Source: Flavobacteriales bacterium UBA6049
GTDB taxonomy: Bacteria; Bacteroidota; Bacteroidia; Flavobacteriales_G; Salibacteraceae
Direction of reading: 5' to 3'
Length of the DNA: 28,537 nt
Assembly: GCA_002429085.1 (NCBI GenBank)
Contig: DIYR01000211.1
Location: 1 to 28,537 of the forward strand
Below are positions 21,891-28,537 of this stretch, one piece after another (position 1 is the first letter of the stretch; each line of letters begins with the position of its first letter). The notes below the pieces were generated by a model. It did not search any database, was not told the origin of the DNA, and saw only the letters and a program-made list of their open reading frames with translations. A program made the translations under genes and the position numbers.

Positions 21891-21972
21891 GTAAATCTTT
21901 CTGAAGTGCTGCGAATTTAACCATTTTAGAACGTGTGCTTTTTTACTTTTACCATCTAGAATGGCAGAGTGC

Positions 21973-22896
21973 ATGCGAGGGGTAGTCATAAAATCAACAG
22001 GTAGCTGGTATCGCGTTAAAACCGCAGTAGAAGGAATTGTAGAGTGTAGACTTCAAGGGAAGTTTAGAACGAAAGGTATTAAATCTACAAATCCAGTAGC
22101 AGTGGGTGATGAAGTAGAAATCACTGCTGTTGATGATACGTATGCTATTACGAAAATTGTACCACGTAAGAATTATTTGACCCGGAAATCTACCAATCTC
22201 AGTAAACAAGTTCAAATTATTGCAACTAACATTGATCAGGTGCTGTTAGTTACATCTGTTGTACAACCTAAAGTTCCCAGAGGATTAATAGATCGCGTAC
22301 TTGTTACGGCCGAGGCATTTGATATTCCAGTAATCATCGTTTTCAATAAGTTCGATTTATGTGATGAGGACGATATTGATGAACTGGCAGGTAGAATGGC
22401 TACGTATGACCCTATTGGTTATAAGTGTGTAGTTACTTCAGTTGAAACCAAAAGAGGTCAAGAGGAGCTAAAAGAACTACTCACGGGTAAACGAACGTTA
22501 CTTACTGGTCAATCTGGTGTAGGTAAATCAAGTTTGATTAATTCTATTGAATCAGACTTAGATCTTCGAGTAGGGTCAGTTTCTGAGTTTAACGAAAAAG
22601 GACAGCATACTACCACGTTTGCCGAAATGCACGATTTGAGTTTTGGAGGAGAAATAATTGATACTCCAGGTGTTAGGAGTTTTGGTTTTTTTGATTTCGA
22701 TAAAGAACACCTTTCTCATTATTTTCCTGAAATGCGAGCGCTTTTATCCGAATGTAAGTTTCATAACTGTGTACATATTAATGAACCAGGTTGTGCAGTA
22801 AAAGAAGCTGTAGAGAAAGGAGAAATTTCAAGTTATCGTTATCAGAGTTACTTGAACTTTTACCATGATGAAGATCTCACAAAAACATACGATTAA
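21973..22896 (+). CDS. rsgA: small ribosomal subunit biogenesis GTPase RsgA
   Basis: A GTPase that promotes late 30S maturation by testing the decoding centre. From the ATG at 21973 it has 307 residues; an ATG 12 bases earlier adds MAEC only. The N-terminal OB domain starts MRGVVIKSTGSWYRVKT. The GTPase is circularly permuted, as in the family: NKFD (G4, about 125-128) precedes GQSGVGKS (G1, 179-186) and DTPG (G3, 230-233). The zinc finger has C-x4-C-x-H-x5-C (about 261, 266, 268 and 274). Its stop and the dtd start overlap as TAATG. It is divergent from gldA, the starts being about 80 bases apart. Confidence 0.97.
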   Translation: MRGVVIKSTGSWYRVKTAVEGIVECRLQGKFRTKGIKSTNPVAVGDEVEITAVDDTYAITKIVPRKNYLTRKSTNLSKQVQIIATNIDQVLLVTSVVQPKVPRGLIDRVLVTAEAFDIPVIIVFNKFDLCDEDDIDELAGRMATYDPIGYKCVVTSVETKRGQEELKELLTGKRTLLTGQSGVGKSSLINSIESDLDLRVGSVSEFNEKGQHTTTFAEMHDLSFGGEIIDTPGVRSFGFFDFDKEHLSHYFPEMRALLSECKFHNCVHINEPGCAVKEAVEKGEISSYRYQSYLNFYHDEDLTKTYD

Positions 22897-23348
22897 TGAG
22901 GGCATTGATTCAGCGCGTTTCTAAAGCAAGTGTAACTGTTGAAGGAGCAGTTACGGGTGAAATTAAGCAAGGATTGCTCATTTTATTAGGGATTGAGGAT
23001 GCCGATACACGTGAAGATTTGCAATGGCTTGCTAGGAAAATTGTGGGACTCAGAATATTTAGTGATTCAGAAGGCTTAATGAATCTTTCGGTAGCTGATG
23101 TTGACGGACACGCTCTTGTAGTGAGTCAATTTACCTTACATGCAAAAATTAAGAAGGGAACAAGACCAAGCTTTATCCAAGCCGCTCGCCCAGATAAAGC
23201 CGAACCAATGTATGAGGAATTTGCTTTGGAAGTAGAAAAGTTACTAGGAAAGCCTACTCAGAAAGGTGTATTTGGAGCTCAAATGGATGTTGCCTTGATA
23301 AATGATGGTCCTGTTACCATTTGGATTGATAGTAAAAACAAAGAATAA
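22896..23348 (+). CDS. dtd: D-aminoacyl-tRNA deacylase
   Basis: Removes D-amino acids and glycine wrongly attached to tRNA, a chirality proofreader. The 150-residue length is the family standard. It starts MRALIQRVSKASVTVEG. Both active-site motifs are present: SQFTLHAKIKKGTRPSF with Ser77, Gln78 and Thr80, and N-x-GPVT with the cross-subunit Gly138-Pro139 that excludes L-amino acids. It functions as a homodimer in the cytoplasm. The gene overlaps rsgA upstream and the MazG-like gene downstream by TAATG junctions, so all three are translated from one message. Confidence 0.97.
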   Translation: MRALIQRVSKASVTVEGAVTGEIKQGLLILLGIEDADTREDLQWLARKIVGLRIFSDSEGLMNLSVADVDGHALVVSQFTLHAKIKKGTRPSFIQAARPDKAEPMYEEFALEVEKLLGKPTQKGVFGAQMDVALINDGPVTIWIDSKNKE

Positions 23349-23677
23349 TGGCTGGATTTACAGAAATACAACAACAAGTAGACGATTGGATTAAAACCGT
23401 TGGAGTGCGTTATTTTAATGAGCTAACCAACATGGCACAACTAACTGAAGAGGTAGGAGAGGTTGCACGAATTATTGCGAGGCGTTATGGAGAACAATCT
23501 GAGAAAGAATCGGACAAAGCAAAAGATCTAGGTGAAGAGTTAGCAGACGTGATTTTTGTGACTGTATGTTTAGCAAATCAAACAGGTGTTGATTTAGAAA
23601 CAGCATTTCAGAAGAAGATGGAATTCAAAACCAAACGAGATGCAGAAAGACACAAGAACAACGAAAAGTTGAAATAA
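23348..23677 (+). CDS. MazG-like nucleotide pyrophosphohydrolase
   Basis: A 109-residue all-alpha NTP pyrophosphatase. The metal-binding motifs are E-E-x-x-E (Glu34, Glu35 and Glu38, in LTEEVGEVAR) and E-E-x-x-D (Glu63, Glu64 and Asp67, in LGEELADVIF), the MazG/dUTPase pattern. Single-domain enzymes of this type hydrolyse non-canonical or excess (d)NTPs to NMP and pyrophosphate. The substrate is not determined by sequence. It is the last gene of the rsgA-dtd operon, ending at a strong hairpin with T-run. Confidence 0.88.
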   Translation: MAGFTEIQQQVDDWIKTVGVRYFNELTNMAQLTEEVGEVARIIARRYGEQSEKESDKAKDLGEELADVIFVTVCLANQTGVDLETAFQKKMEFKTKRDAERHKNNEKLK

Positions 23678-23707
23678 AAAAAGGGAGTCAAACGACTCCC
23701 TTTTTTT
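23676..23707. terminator. bidirectional terminator after the rsgA-dtd-MazG operon
   Basis: AAGGGAGTC (23681-23689), loop AAAC, GACTCCCTT (23694-23702), with A-run before and T-run after. It can also stop the convergent phosphoesterase transcript. Confidence 0.88.
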
Positions 23708-23729
23708 ATTGTAATTGAATAACCTAAAA

Positions 23730-26700
23730 CTATTTAGAAATCTGAATAGAGCGAGTAACAGTTCCTTCAGTAGTTTCAATTTGAACTAAGTATAATCCAG
23801 CAGCTAACTTGGCTGTATTTACACTTGTTAATGTGCTGTTGATTGCAGTTTGAATTTGTAACTGTCCCATTACATTGAAAATAGAAACAGAAGTCACTCT
23901 ACCGTTTTGTTGGATGAATAGCTTATCCTTTGCAGGATTAGGGTATACGCTGATGCCGCTAGCGTTTATTGAACCAATTCCATTTGGATCAACAACAGTC
24001 AATATAAATGTACAAGTTTGATTACCTAAATCTAGTGCAAAAGAAGCAGTTCCATCTGTAGTTGCAGTACCAGTTACATTGTAAGTTACGGTTCCATTTC
24101 CGTTTGCAAATGTGCCTGCTGGTAAATCAGCAACTAATCCAGATACACCAGTAGAATTAATGGATTGTGAATCATAGTCAAATCCGTTTCCACCAGTGTA
24201 ATTGATAACTACTGTACCCGTGTATGCGTTGTTTAACTCGACTTCGCTAGGAGTAGCTGTTGCACCAGCACAATCAATTGAAGCAATTTCTCCATTAGGG
24301 GCAATTCCAGCTTCAAAAACGCTATCAGTTCTAACACTCAAAATCTGAATACGTAAATCTCTTTCAGCTGGAGTTTCGGCTTCGTTATAAGGGTTAACAT
24401 CAAACTCAGAAGCTAAAAATTCAGCTAATGCATCTTGTTCTCCACCAACTTCTGAGAAATCTGCAGATCCAGAAGTAGGAAGATTTGTAGAGTCAAGAGT
24501 CACTGGATTTGTAGTTACAGTAGGGAAGGGGTAGCTATCGCCACCACCAACTAAGAAACCAAGAGAAACAACTTTAATTACTCGGTTTGTATCACCATTC
24601 AAAGTTCCGTTTACTACTACAGAATCAAGAGTTATTCCTTGCTCATCGATGATTGCCATATTCACAATTCTACTTCCTGCAGGTTGCGTAGGGTCAAAGC
24701 TAAATCTAACACCACCTACTTGAGGCATTCTTCCACTGGTAGAAACACCATCCCAGTTAGAAATTCCATGCTCTAATAAAGCTCTCAAACCAGATGGTTT
24801 AGTTTCAACTACAGTTAAACCATTATTGAAACGTAACGTGTTTTCAATGTTCAATTGCGAAACTTCTAAAGAGTCTCTACCTGCAACAGGGTTTGACTGA
24901 GGAGGTAGTAACGTACCAGTTTGGAAATCGATAGCTCCAATTTCTGCTCGGATACCACCACCGTTTTTAATAGATACAGCAACTTCAGAATCATATTGCT
25001 TCGCCATCCATAAGTTAGCATCTGCTGAAATATTACCCATGTTTGTTTCTTCTGTACGAACAGCACTTCTTCTGCCTTCTAAGAAGAAGTTAGTCTTTCC
25101 AAAGGTGTTACCATCTTTTGCAACAATTACGTCAATTACTGAACCAGTTAAACGTTCTACATAGTTTCCTTTAGAACCAGTTTCGTAAGGGTCATTTGTT
25201 CCGTACAATCCGTCAACTACAGGATCAATAGTTGCGTATGCACCACTTGTTGGCTCATAAACAGTTGAAGGAAGAAGTTTTCCATTAGCATCAAATTCAA
25301 CAACTAATCGACCAACATAGCTGTACTCACCATCAGTACTTACAATCAAAACAGAATCGTTTTGTGCGTTTGTAGTTTGGTAAGGGTAATAACCATCAGC
25401 AGTATGGCCAGGACGAAGAACATCATCATTATCAGCTAAACGGAAATCTGAACCACCAGCTAAAATGATATCTATATCGTTTAATAAACCAGCTAATTGT
25501 TGTTCTAAAGCAAATTGCTGCAAGTGAGAAGCAACAATGATTTTATTAACTCCTTTGTTAGTTAATGAATCAATATATGGTTGAAGAACCGATGCTAATT
25601 GAGCCATGTCGTTTCCTGTAGGGTTACCTTTAACAGTAACATCATCAGGAGAAGAAATAGAAGCTAACAATTGAGTTGTTGCACCAACAATTCCTATTGA
25701 ATCGCCACCAACTTCAATAATGGTAGCAGGGGCTACTTTATTTACACTATTTGCAGATCCGGGGTTTGTTACATCTGTTTCGAAGTTTGAAGAAGGAATT
25801 ACTGCATCAGTATAACGGCTATTCAAAGAGCTTGCAGAGAAATCTAAGTTAGCAGATAAGTAAGGGAATTGTGCTCCCATCCAGCTTAAGTTAGCTCCAC
25901 CAGATGATAGAATTACATCTGAAACCGTTCCTAAACCTAAATCGAATTCGTGGTTACCAAAACAAGAAGCATTGAAACCAATTACATTCATGATAGAAAT
26001 ATCAACTCTACCACCTTCTGTACCTAAGTTATTTAATGGTGTTCCGTAGAAATCTGAAAGAATAGCTCTCAAAGAATCTTCTACTAAATCTTCATTAGCA
26101 GCACTTAAGAATGGTCCAGGGATGTAGTTATCTCCAGAAGATACAACGATCGTGTTTGCATACTCATCTTCTAGATGGTCAACAATTGCAGCAAATGCTG
26201 GTGCATCTTCAATGGCATCAACACCACCTTCTAAATCAGATGCATGAAGTACTTGCAATAAGAAATTACCTGGCATAGTGTATTGAATCACAAGCATTGG
26301 AGCACCAGCAGGGTCGCCATCATAAGATTCGGCAGTACGTGTTCCAGTTCCTTGAACTTTAAATGCCATTGCATTTCCATTTGTCCATCCAGATTGGTTT
26401 ATTATAGAATCAATCAACGTAGCAATGTTAGGTGTTCTTTGTGCTAAACCTTGATCTCCTACAGAAGATGTAGGCCACGCAGCTGGTAACCACTGAGTGG
26501 AGTTGTTAAAATAAGTACGAGAAGAGATGTCGAATGAAGTGGTTGTGTAAGTTGCAGGGTTTGCATCGTTCTCGGCAAATACATAAAGTTCACACGGATC
26601 ATTCATCTTATCTTCATCTACTTGAAACTGGATGTAAGCATTTTGAATGATAGCGTTTGCAGGGATGTTAACATTGGTAAAACGAATACCAATTAACTGA

Positions 26701-26888
26701 TCGTCATTTACAACCGTATAATCATCAAAACTCATTTCTAAATCTGAGCTTGTTGTATACATATCCCCATTTCCTGCTGCTTCTTCAGCATCGTCAGTGT
26801 TGGAGTTAACACGCACTGTAATTGTACTCTGTGCATGGGCTGCAGAGAACCCCAGTCCAAGGATTAAAGTGTAGAATAAGTGTTTCAT
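23730..26888 (-). CDS. T9SS-exported 5'-nucleotidase-family metallophosphoesterase with altered metal motifs
   Basis: A 1052-residue exported multidomain protein. The signal peptide ends near 19 (FSAAHA). Residues about 21-204 are a beta-sandwich module (SSDLEMSFDD, IGIRFTNVNIPANAIIQNAY, RTAESYDGDPAGAPMLVIQY) seen in large secreted marine proteins. The phosphoesterase domain (about 210-540) has VLHASDLEGG (Asp218), SGDNY (Asp253), GNHEFD (Asn312, His313) and ASHLQQ (His455). The 5'-nucleotidase C-terminal domain (about 575-835) has NGGGIRA and GGGDSYPF. A further beta-rich region is followed by a type A sorting domain (about 975-1052, SVYPNPAKDKLFIQQ). Compared with UshA, the first motif D-x-H is D-L-E, and the G-H-S-Q segment reads GGSDFRL. 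An extracellular nucleotidase is the default reading, but substrate and metals are open. Confidence 0.85.
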   Translation of the reverse strand: MKHLFYTLILGLGFSAAHAQSTITVRVNSNTDDAEEAAGNGDMYTTSSDLEMSFDDYTVVNDDQLIGIRFTNVNIPANAIIQNAYIQFQVDEDKMNDPCELYVFAENDANPATYTTTSFDISSRTYFNNSTQWLPAAWPTSSVGDQGLAQRTPNIATLIDSIINQSGWTNGNAMAFKVQGTGTRTAESYDGDPAGAPMLVIQYTMPGNFLLQVLHASDLEGGVDAIEDAPAFAAIVDHLEDEYANTIVVSSGDNYIPGPFLSAANEDLVEDSLRAILSDFYGTPLNNLGTEGGRVDISIMNVIGFNASCFGNHEFDLGLGTVSDVILSSGGANLSWMGAQFPYLSANLDFSASSLNSRYTDAVIPSSNFETDVTNPGSANSVNKVAPATIIEVGGDSIGIVGATTQLLASISSPDDVTVKGNPTGNDMAQLASVLQPYIDSLTNKGVNKIIVASHLQQFALEQQLAGLLNDIDIILAGGSDFRLADNDDVLRPGHTADGYYPYQTTNAQNDSVLIVSTDGEYSYVGRLVVEFDANGKLLPSTVYEPTSGAYATIDPVVDGLYGTNDPYETGSKGNYVERLTGSVIDVIVAKDGNTFGKTNFFLEGRRSAVRTEETNMGNISADANLWMAKQYDSEVAVSIKNGGGIRAEIGAIDFQTGTLLPPQSNPVAGRDSLEVSQLNIENTLRFNNGLTVVETKPSGLRALLEHGISNWDGVSTSGRMPQVGGVRFSFDPTQPAGSRIVNMAIIDEQGITLDSVVVNGTLNGDTNRVIKVVSLGFLVGGGDSYPFPTVTTNPVTLDSTNLPTSGSADFSEVGGEQDALAEFLASEFDVNPYNEAETPAERDLRIQILSVRTDSVFEAGIAPNGEIASIDCAGATATPSEVELNNAYTGTVVINYTGGNGFDYDSQSINSTGVSGLVADLPAGTFANGNGTVTYNVTGTATTDGTASFALDLGNQTCTFILTVVDPNGIGSINASGISVYPNPAKDKLFIQQNGRVTSVSIFNVMGQLQIQTAINSTLTSVNTAKLAAGLYLVQIETTEGTVTRSIQISK

Positions 26889-26994
26889 AGCTATTTTAGT
26901 TTGAGAACAAAATTCTCTACCTATACTAGCTCATGCATCACCTGAAATTTAAGGGTCTGTTAATTGACCGCTCTTCATTTGATGTTGAAGATGT

Positions 26995-27043
26995 ACTTAG
27001 GATGAACTAAGTAAACTCTTCTTTACCCTAGATGAACCCTAGG
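26995..27043. repeat. two adjacent small hairpins sharing a GATGAAC loop
   Basis: ACTTAG-GATGAA-CTAAGT (26995-27012) and CCTAG-ATGAACC-CTAGG (27027-27043). The heptamer GATGAAC recurs at 27001 and 27031, 30 bases apart. They lie between tsaC and the phosphoesterase, the second including the tsaC stop codon. No U-tract follows. Confidence 0.4.
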
Positions 27044-28019
27044 TTTCTTCAGTTTTACGAGTGGCGCTTGCTCGTTTTAACCGATCGTTAATAGCAGTGC
27101 CTAACCCTTTATCTGGGGCCGGTTCTACTAAGATGAGATCAAGGTTAAGTTGTCCAAAAGCTCTTAGTGTAGCAAACAGATGTTGCGCTGCTTCAGTAGT
27201 GCTTCCTGAAGCACTAAGAATAGCTACGTTTTCAATAAAAGAAAGATTCGGATTTTGACTAAAAGCTATGTATCCAATCTTTTTACTCGAGTATGCTTCT
27301 GCCTCAAGAGGAGATTGGATTAGTTGAACTGGTGTGCCTGGATTGTAATGACTGCTCAACATACCAGGTGCATGCGGAGTGCTCGATGATGTTTTTATAG
27401 AAACAACAGGTTCTTCTATGCACTTTTCAATGTCTTCTATGCTTAATCCACCAAGTCTTAATACTTGTAATCCATTAGGTGTATCTTCTACAATCGTACT
27501 TTCTACCCCTACATTGGCAGAACCACCATCTAAAATATAGGGGATTTGATTTCCTAATTGATTGGCTACATGTTGTGCACTTGTAGGGCTTGTAAATCCA
27601 AATGGATTAGCACTTGGTGCTGCTACTGGGAAATCGAGTTGTTCTAATAATTTTAGTGTTATCGGATGATTAGGAATACGAACACCTACGGTTGGATGTC
27701 CTGATGTTACTAAATCTGGAACGTTAGTTTTTTTTGGTAATATGAAGGTAATAGGCCCAGGGCAGAAAGCCTTAGCTAGTTTCTGTAAACGTTCAGATTC
27801 AAAAAATGCAAAGTTGGCTATACGATCTATAGATGAGGTGTGTACAATTAGTGGATCGAATGAAGGTCTGTTCTTTGCTTTAAAAATATGAGTTACAGCA
27901 GTACTAGAAAGAGCATTGCCTGCTAACCCATATACCGTTTCGGTTGGAATAGCTACTAGCTGTTCTTTTTGAAGTAACTCAACAGCATGTTGAATGTTTG
28001 TTCCAATTTCTGCTTGCAT
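27039..28019 (-). CDS. threonylcarbamoyl-AMP synthase, Sua5 type
   Basis: Makes threonylcarbamoyl-AMP from threonine, bicarbonate and ATP for the universal tRNA modification t6A37. From the ATG at 28019 it has 326 residues. The YrdC-type domain (about 1-195) has IPTETVYGLAGNAL, KAKNRPSFDPLIVH, CPGPITFIL, VGVRIPNHP, APSANPFGFTSPTSA and VGVESTIVE. The linker HAPGMLSSHYNPGTP, conserved in Sua5 and closing the active site, leads to a C-terminal Rossmann-like domain (about 230-326). It is therefore the long Sua5 (YwlC) type, not the single-domain TsaC. A TTG at 28028 would add three residues; ATG is preferred. A terminator separates it from the ATP synthase operon. Confidence 0.94.
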   Translation of the reverse strand: MQAEIGTNIQHAVELLQKEQLVAIPTETVYGLAGNALSSTAVTHIFKAKNRPSFDPLIVHTSSIDRIANFAFFESERLQKLAKAFCPGPITFILPKKTNVPDLVTSGHPTVGVRIPNHPITLKLLEQLDFPVAAPSANPFGFTSPTSAQHVANQLGNQIPYILDGGSANVGVESTIVEDTPNGLQVLRLGGLSIEDIEKCIEEPVVSIKTSSSTPHAPGMLSSHYNPGTPVQLIQSPLEAEAYSSKKIGYIAFSQNPNLSFIENVAILSASGSTTEAAQHLFATLRAFGQLNLDLILVEPAPDKGLGTAINDRLKRASATRKTEET

Positions 28020-28051
28020 TAGAGGCAAAGAAAGATGAATTGTTTAAAAGC

Positions 28052-28080
28052 AAAAAAGCCCTGACGATACTGTCAGGGCT
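28052..28080 (-). terminator. terminator of the atpDC operon
   Basis: On the minus strand AGCCCTGAC (28080-28072), a 6-nt loop, GTCAGGGCT (28065-28057), then a run of six T (28057-28052). It follows atpC by 23 bases. Confidence 0.88.
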
Positions 28081-28103
28081 CTTTACTATACTTAACCTAA
28101 ATC

Positions 28104-28391
28104 TTATTCTGCTAGAATAATGATTTTGTTGTTGTTGATTTCTGCAACACCACCAGTGATTTCGAATTCAAAATCTTTTGATTTAGCAATGTCTTGATAA
28201 AAAGCGCCTTCTTGTACAAAACCGTCTTTTTGAGCGGCCTGGCGCACTGTTACCTTTCCAGCTTGTAACGCAGATATCATGGGAGCGTGATTATTCAATA
28301 TACCAAAAGATCCATCTAAACCTGGCATTTGAACGTGCTCTACTGCTCCTGTGTATAAAAGCTTTCCTGGTGTTAATACCTCTAAGGTCAT
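28104..28391 (-). CDS. atpC: ATP synthase F1 subunit epsilon
   Basis: Central-stalk subunit linking rotor and catalytic head in F1Fo ATP synthase. Its 95 residues begin MTLEVLTPGKLLYTGAVEHV and include the motif PGLDGSFGILNNHAPMISALQAG, the strongly conserved GxFGIL-NHAP turn of the N-terminal beta-sandwich. The family normally has about 135 residues, with a C-terminal helical hairpin that inhibits ATP hydrolysis. That hairpin is absent here, ending at NNNKIIILAE. The short form is common in Bacteroidota. It is the last gene of the operon, 20 bases after atpD. Confidence 0.95.
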   Translation of the reverse strand: MTLEVLTPGKLLYTGAVEHVQMPGLDGSFGILNNHAPMISALQAGKVTVRQAAQKDGFVQEGAFYQDIAKSKDFEFEITGGVAEINNNKIIILAE

Positions 28392-28411
28392 TCGTTTACG
28401 GTTTTAATCAA

Positions 28412-28537
28412 TTAAGCTTCAGCTAACATTTTCTCTCCAGCCTCAACAACATCGTTGATATCGCCTTTAAGGTTGAATGCTGCTTCAGGATACTGATCTA
28501 GCTCACCGCTCATGATCATGTTAAAGCCTTTGATGGT
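28412..28537 (-). CDS. atpD: ATP synthase F1 subunit beta, C-terminal end (runs off the window)
   Basis: The minus strand from the window edge reads TIKGFNMIMSGELDQYPEAA, then FNLKGDINDVVEAGEKMLAE and A, with a TAA at 28412-28414. This is the C-terminal 41 residues of the beta subunit: the IKGF...G-E-x-D-x-x-P-E-x-A-F segment is well conserved. Beta carries the catalytic nucleotide sites, which lie outside the window. The order atpD-atpC with a following terminator is the standard end of the F1 genes. Confidence 0.96.
   Translation of the reverse strand, partial: TIKGFNMIMSGELDQYPEAAFNLKGDINDVVEAGEKMLAEA

Noticed and set aside
21891..21989. 33-residue N-terminal extension of GldA
   Set aside because: Would overlap the rsgA start; the sequence lacks similarity to ABC ATPases, which begin at MSIQVEQ.
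1..28537. tRNA, rRNA, CRISPR, transposon or phage genes
   Set aside because: Looked for cloverleaf ends, repeat-spacer patterns, transposase motifs and integrase motifs; none seen.

Overview
The window is AT-rich chromosomal DNA from a member of the Bacteroidota, most likely a marine flavobacterium (order Flavobacteriales). Four lines of evidence agree. Three large secreted proteins end in type IX secretion (T9SS) type A sorting domains with a PNP motif. A gldA-type gliding-motility ABC ATPase is present. Several genes have promoters of the Bacteroidota pattern (-33 TTTG, -7 TAnnTTTG). Ribosome binding sites are almost absent. I see no tRNA, rRNA, CRISPR, insertion sequence or prophage. No stretch over 300 bases lacks a gene.

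Layout. Positions 1-1255 hold ssb (partial) and mutY, leftward. Positions 1377-5437 are a rightward run of information-processing genes: HU, a TPR membrane protein, a 29-residue basic ribosomal-type protein, RNase G, recX, and prfB, which needs a programmed +1 frameshift. Positions 5571-7590 hold an ArsC/YfgD-like gene, a leftward 48-residue membrane peptide with a poly-Glu tail, and fumC. Positions 7637-9461 are a leftward operon of a tiny lipoprotein, a SprT-like metalloprotein and mannose-1-phosphate guanylyltransferase; it is divergent from a rightward mlaE-mlaF pair (9528-11023). Positions 11111-15702 hold two tandem, full-length paralogous T9SS cargo proteins, leftward. gcvP (15915-18770) is leftward. 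An unknown exported protein and a UbiA-fold membrane protein follow rightward (18877-20388). A methyltransferase and gldA are leftward (20371-21890). rsgA, dtd and a MazG-like gene form a tight rightward operon (21973-23677). A large T9SS-exported 5'-nucleotidase-type phosphoesterase is leftward (23730-26888), followed by a Sua5-type tsaC, then atpC and the end of atpD, all leftward.

How the genes work together. Most are housekeeping: DNA repair and ssDNA binding, RNA decay, translation termination and quality control, ribosome maturation, the TCA cycle, glycine cleavage, t6A synthesis and ATP synthase. The accessory layer is the cell envelope and secretion: three T9SS cargoes, GldA, MlaEF, GDP-mannose supply and small membrane or lipid-anchored peptides. 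The most interesting signals are the prfB frameshift site with a complete Shine-Dalgarno-like stimulator in a lineage that rarely uses SD pairing, three genes under 50 codons, a phosphoesterase whose metal-ligand motifs deviate from the family, the paired T9SS paralogs with nested inverted repeats between them, and an rng leader that may sequester an SD-like GAGG. No wholly new multi-gene defence or metabolic system is evident.
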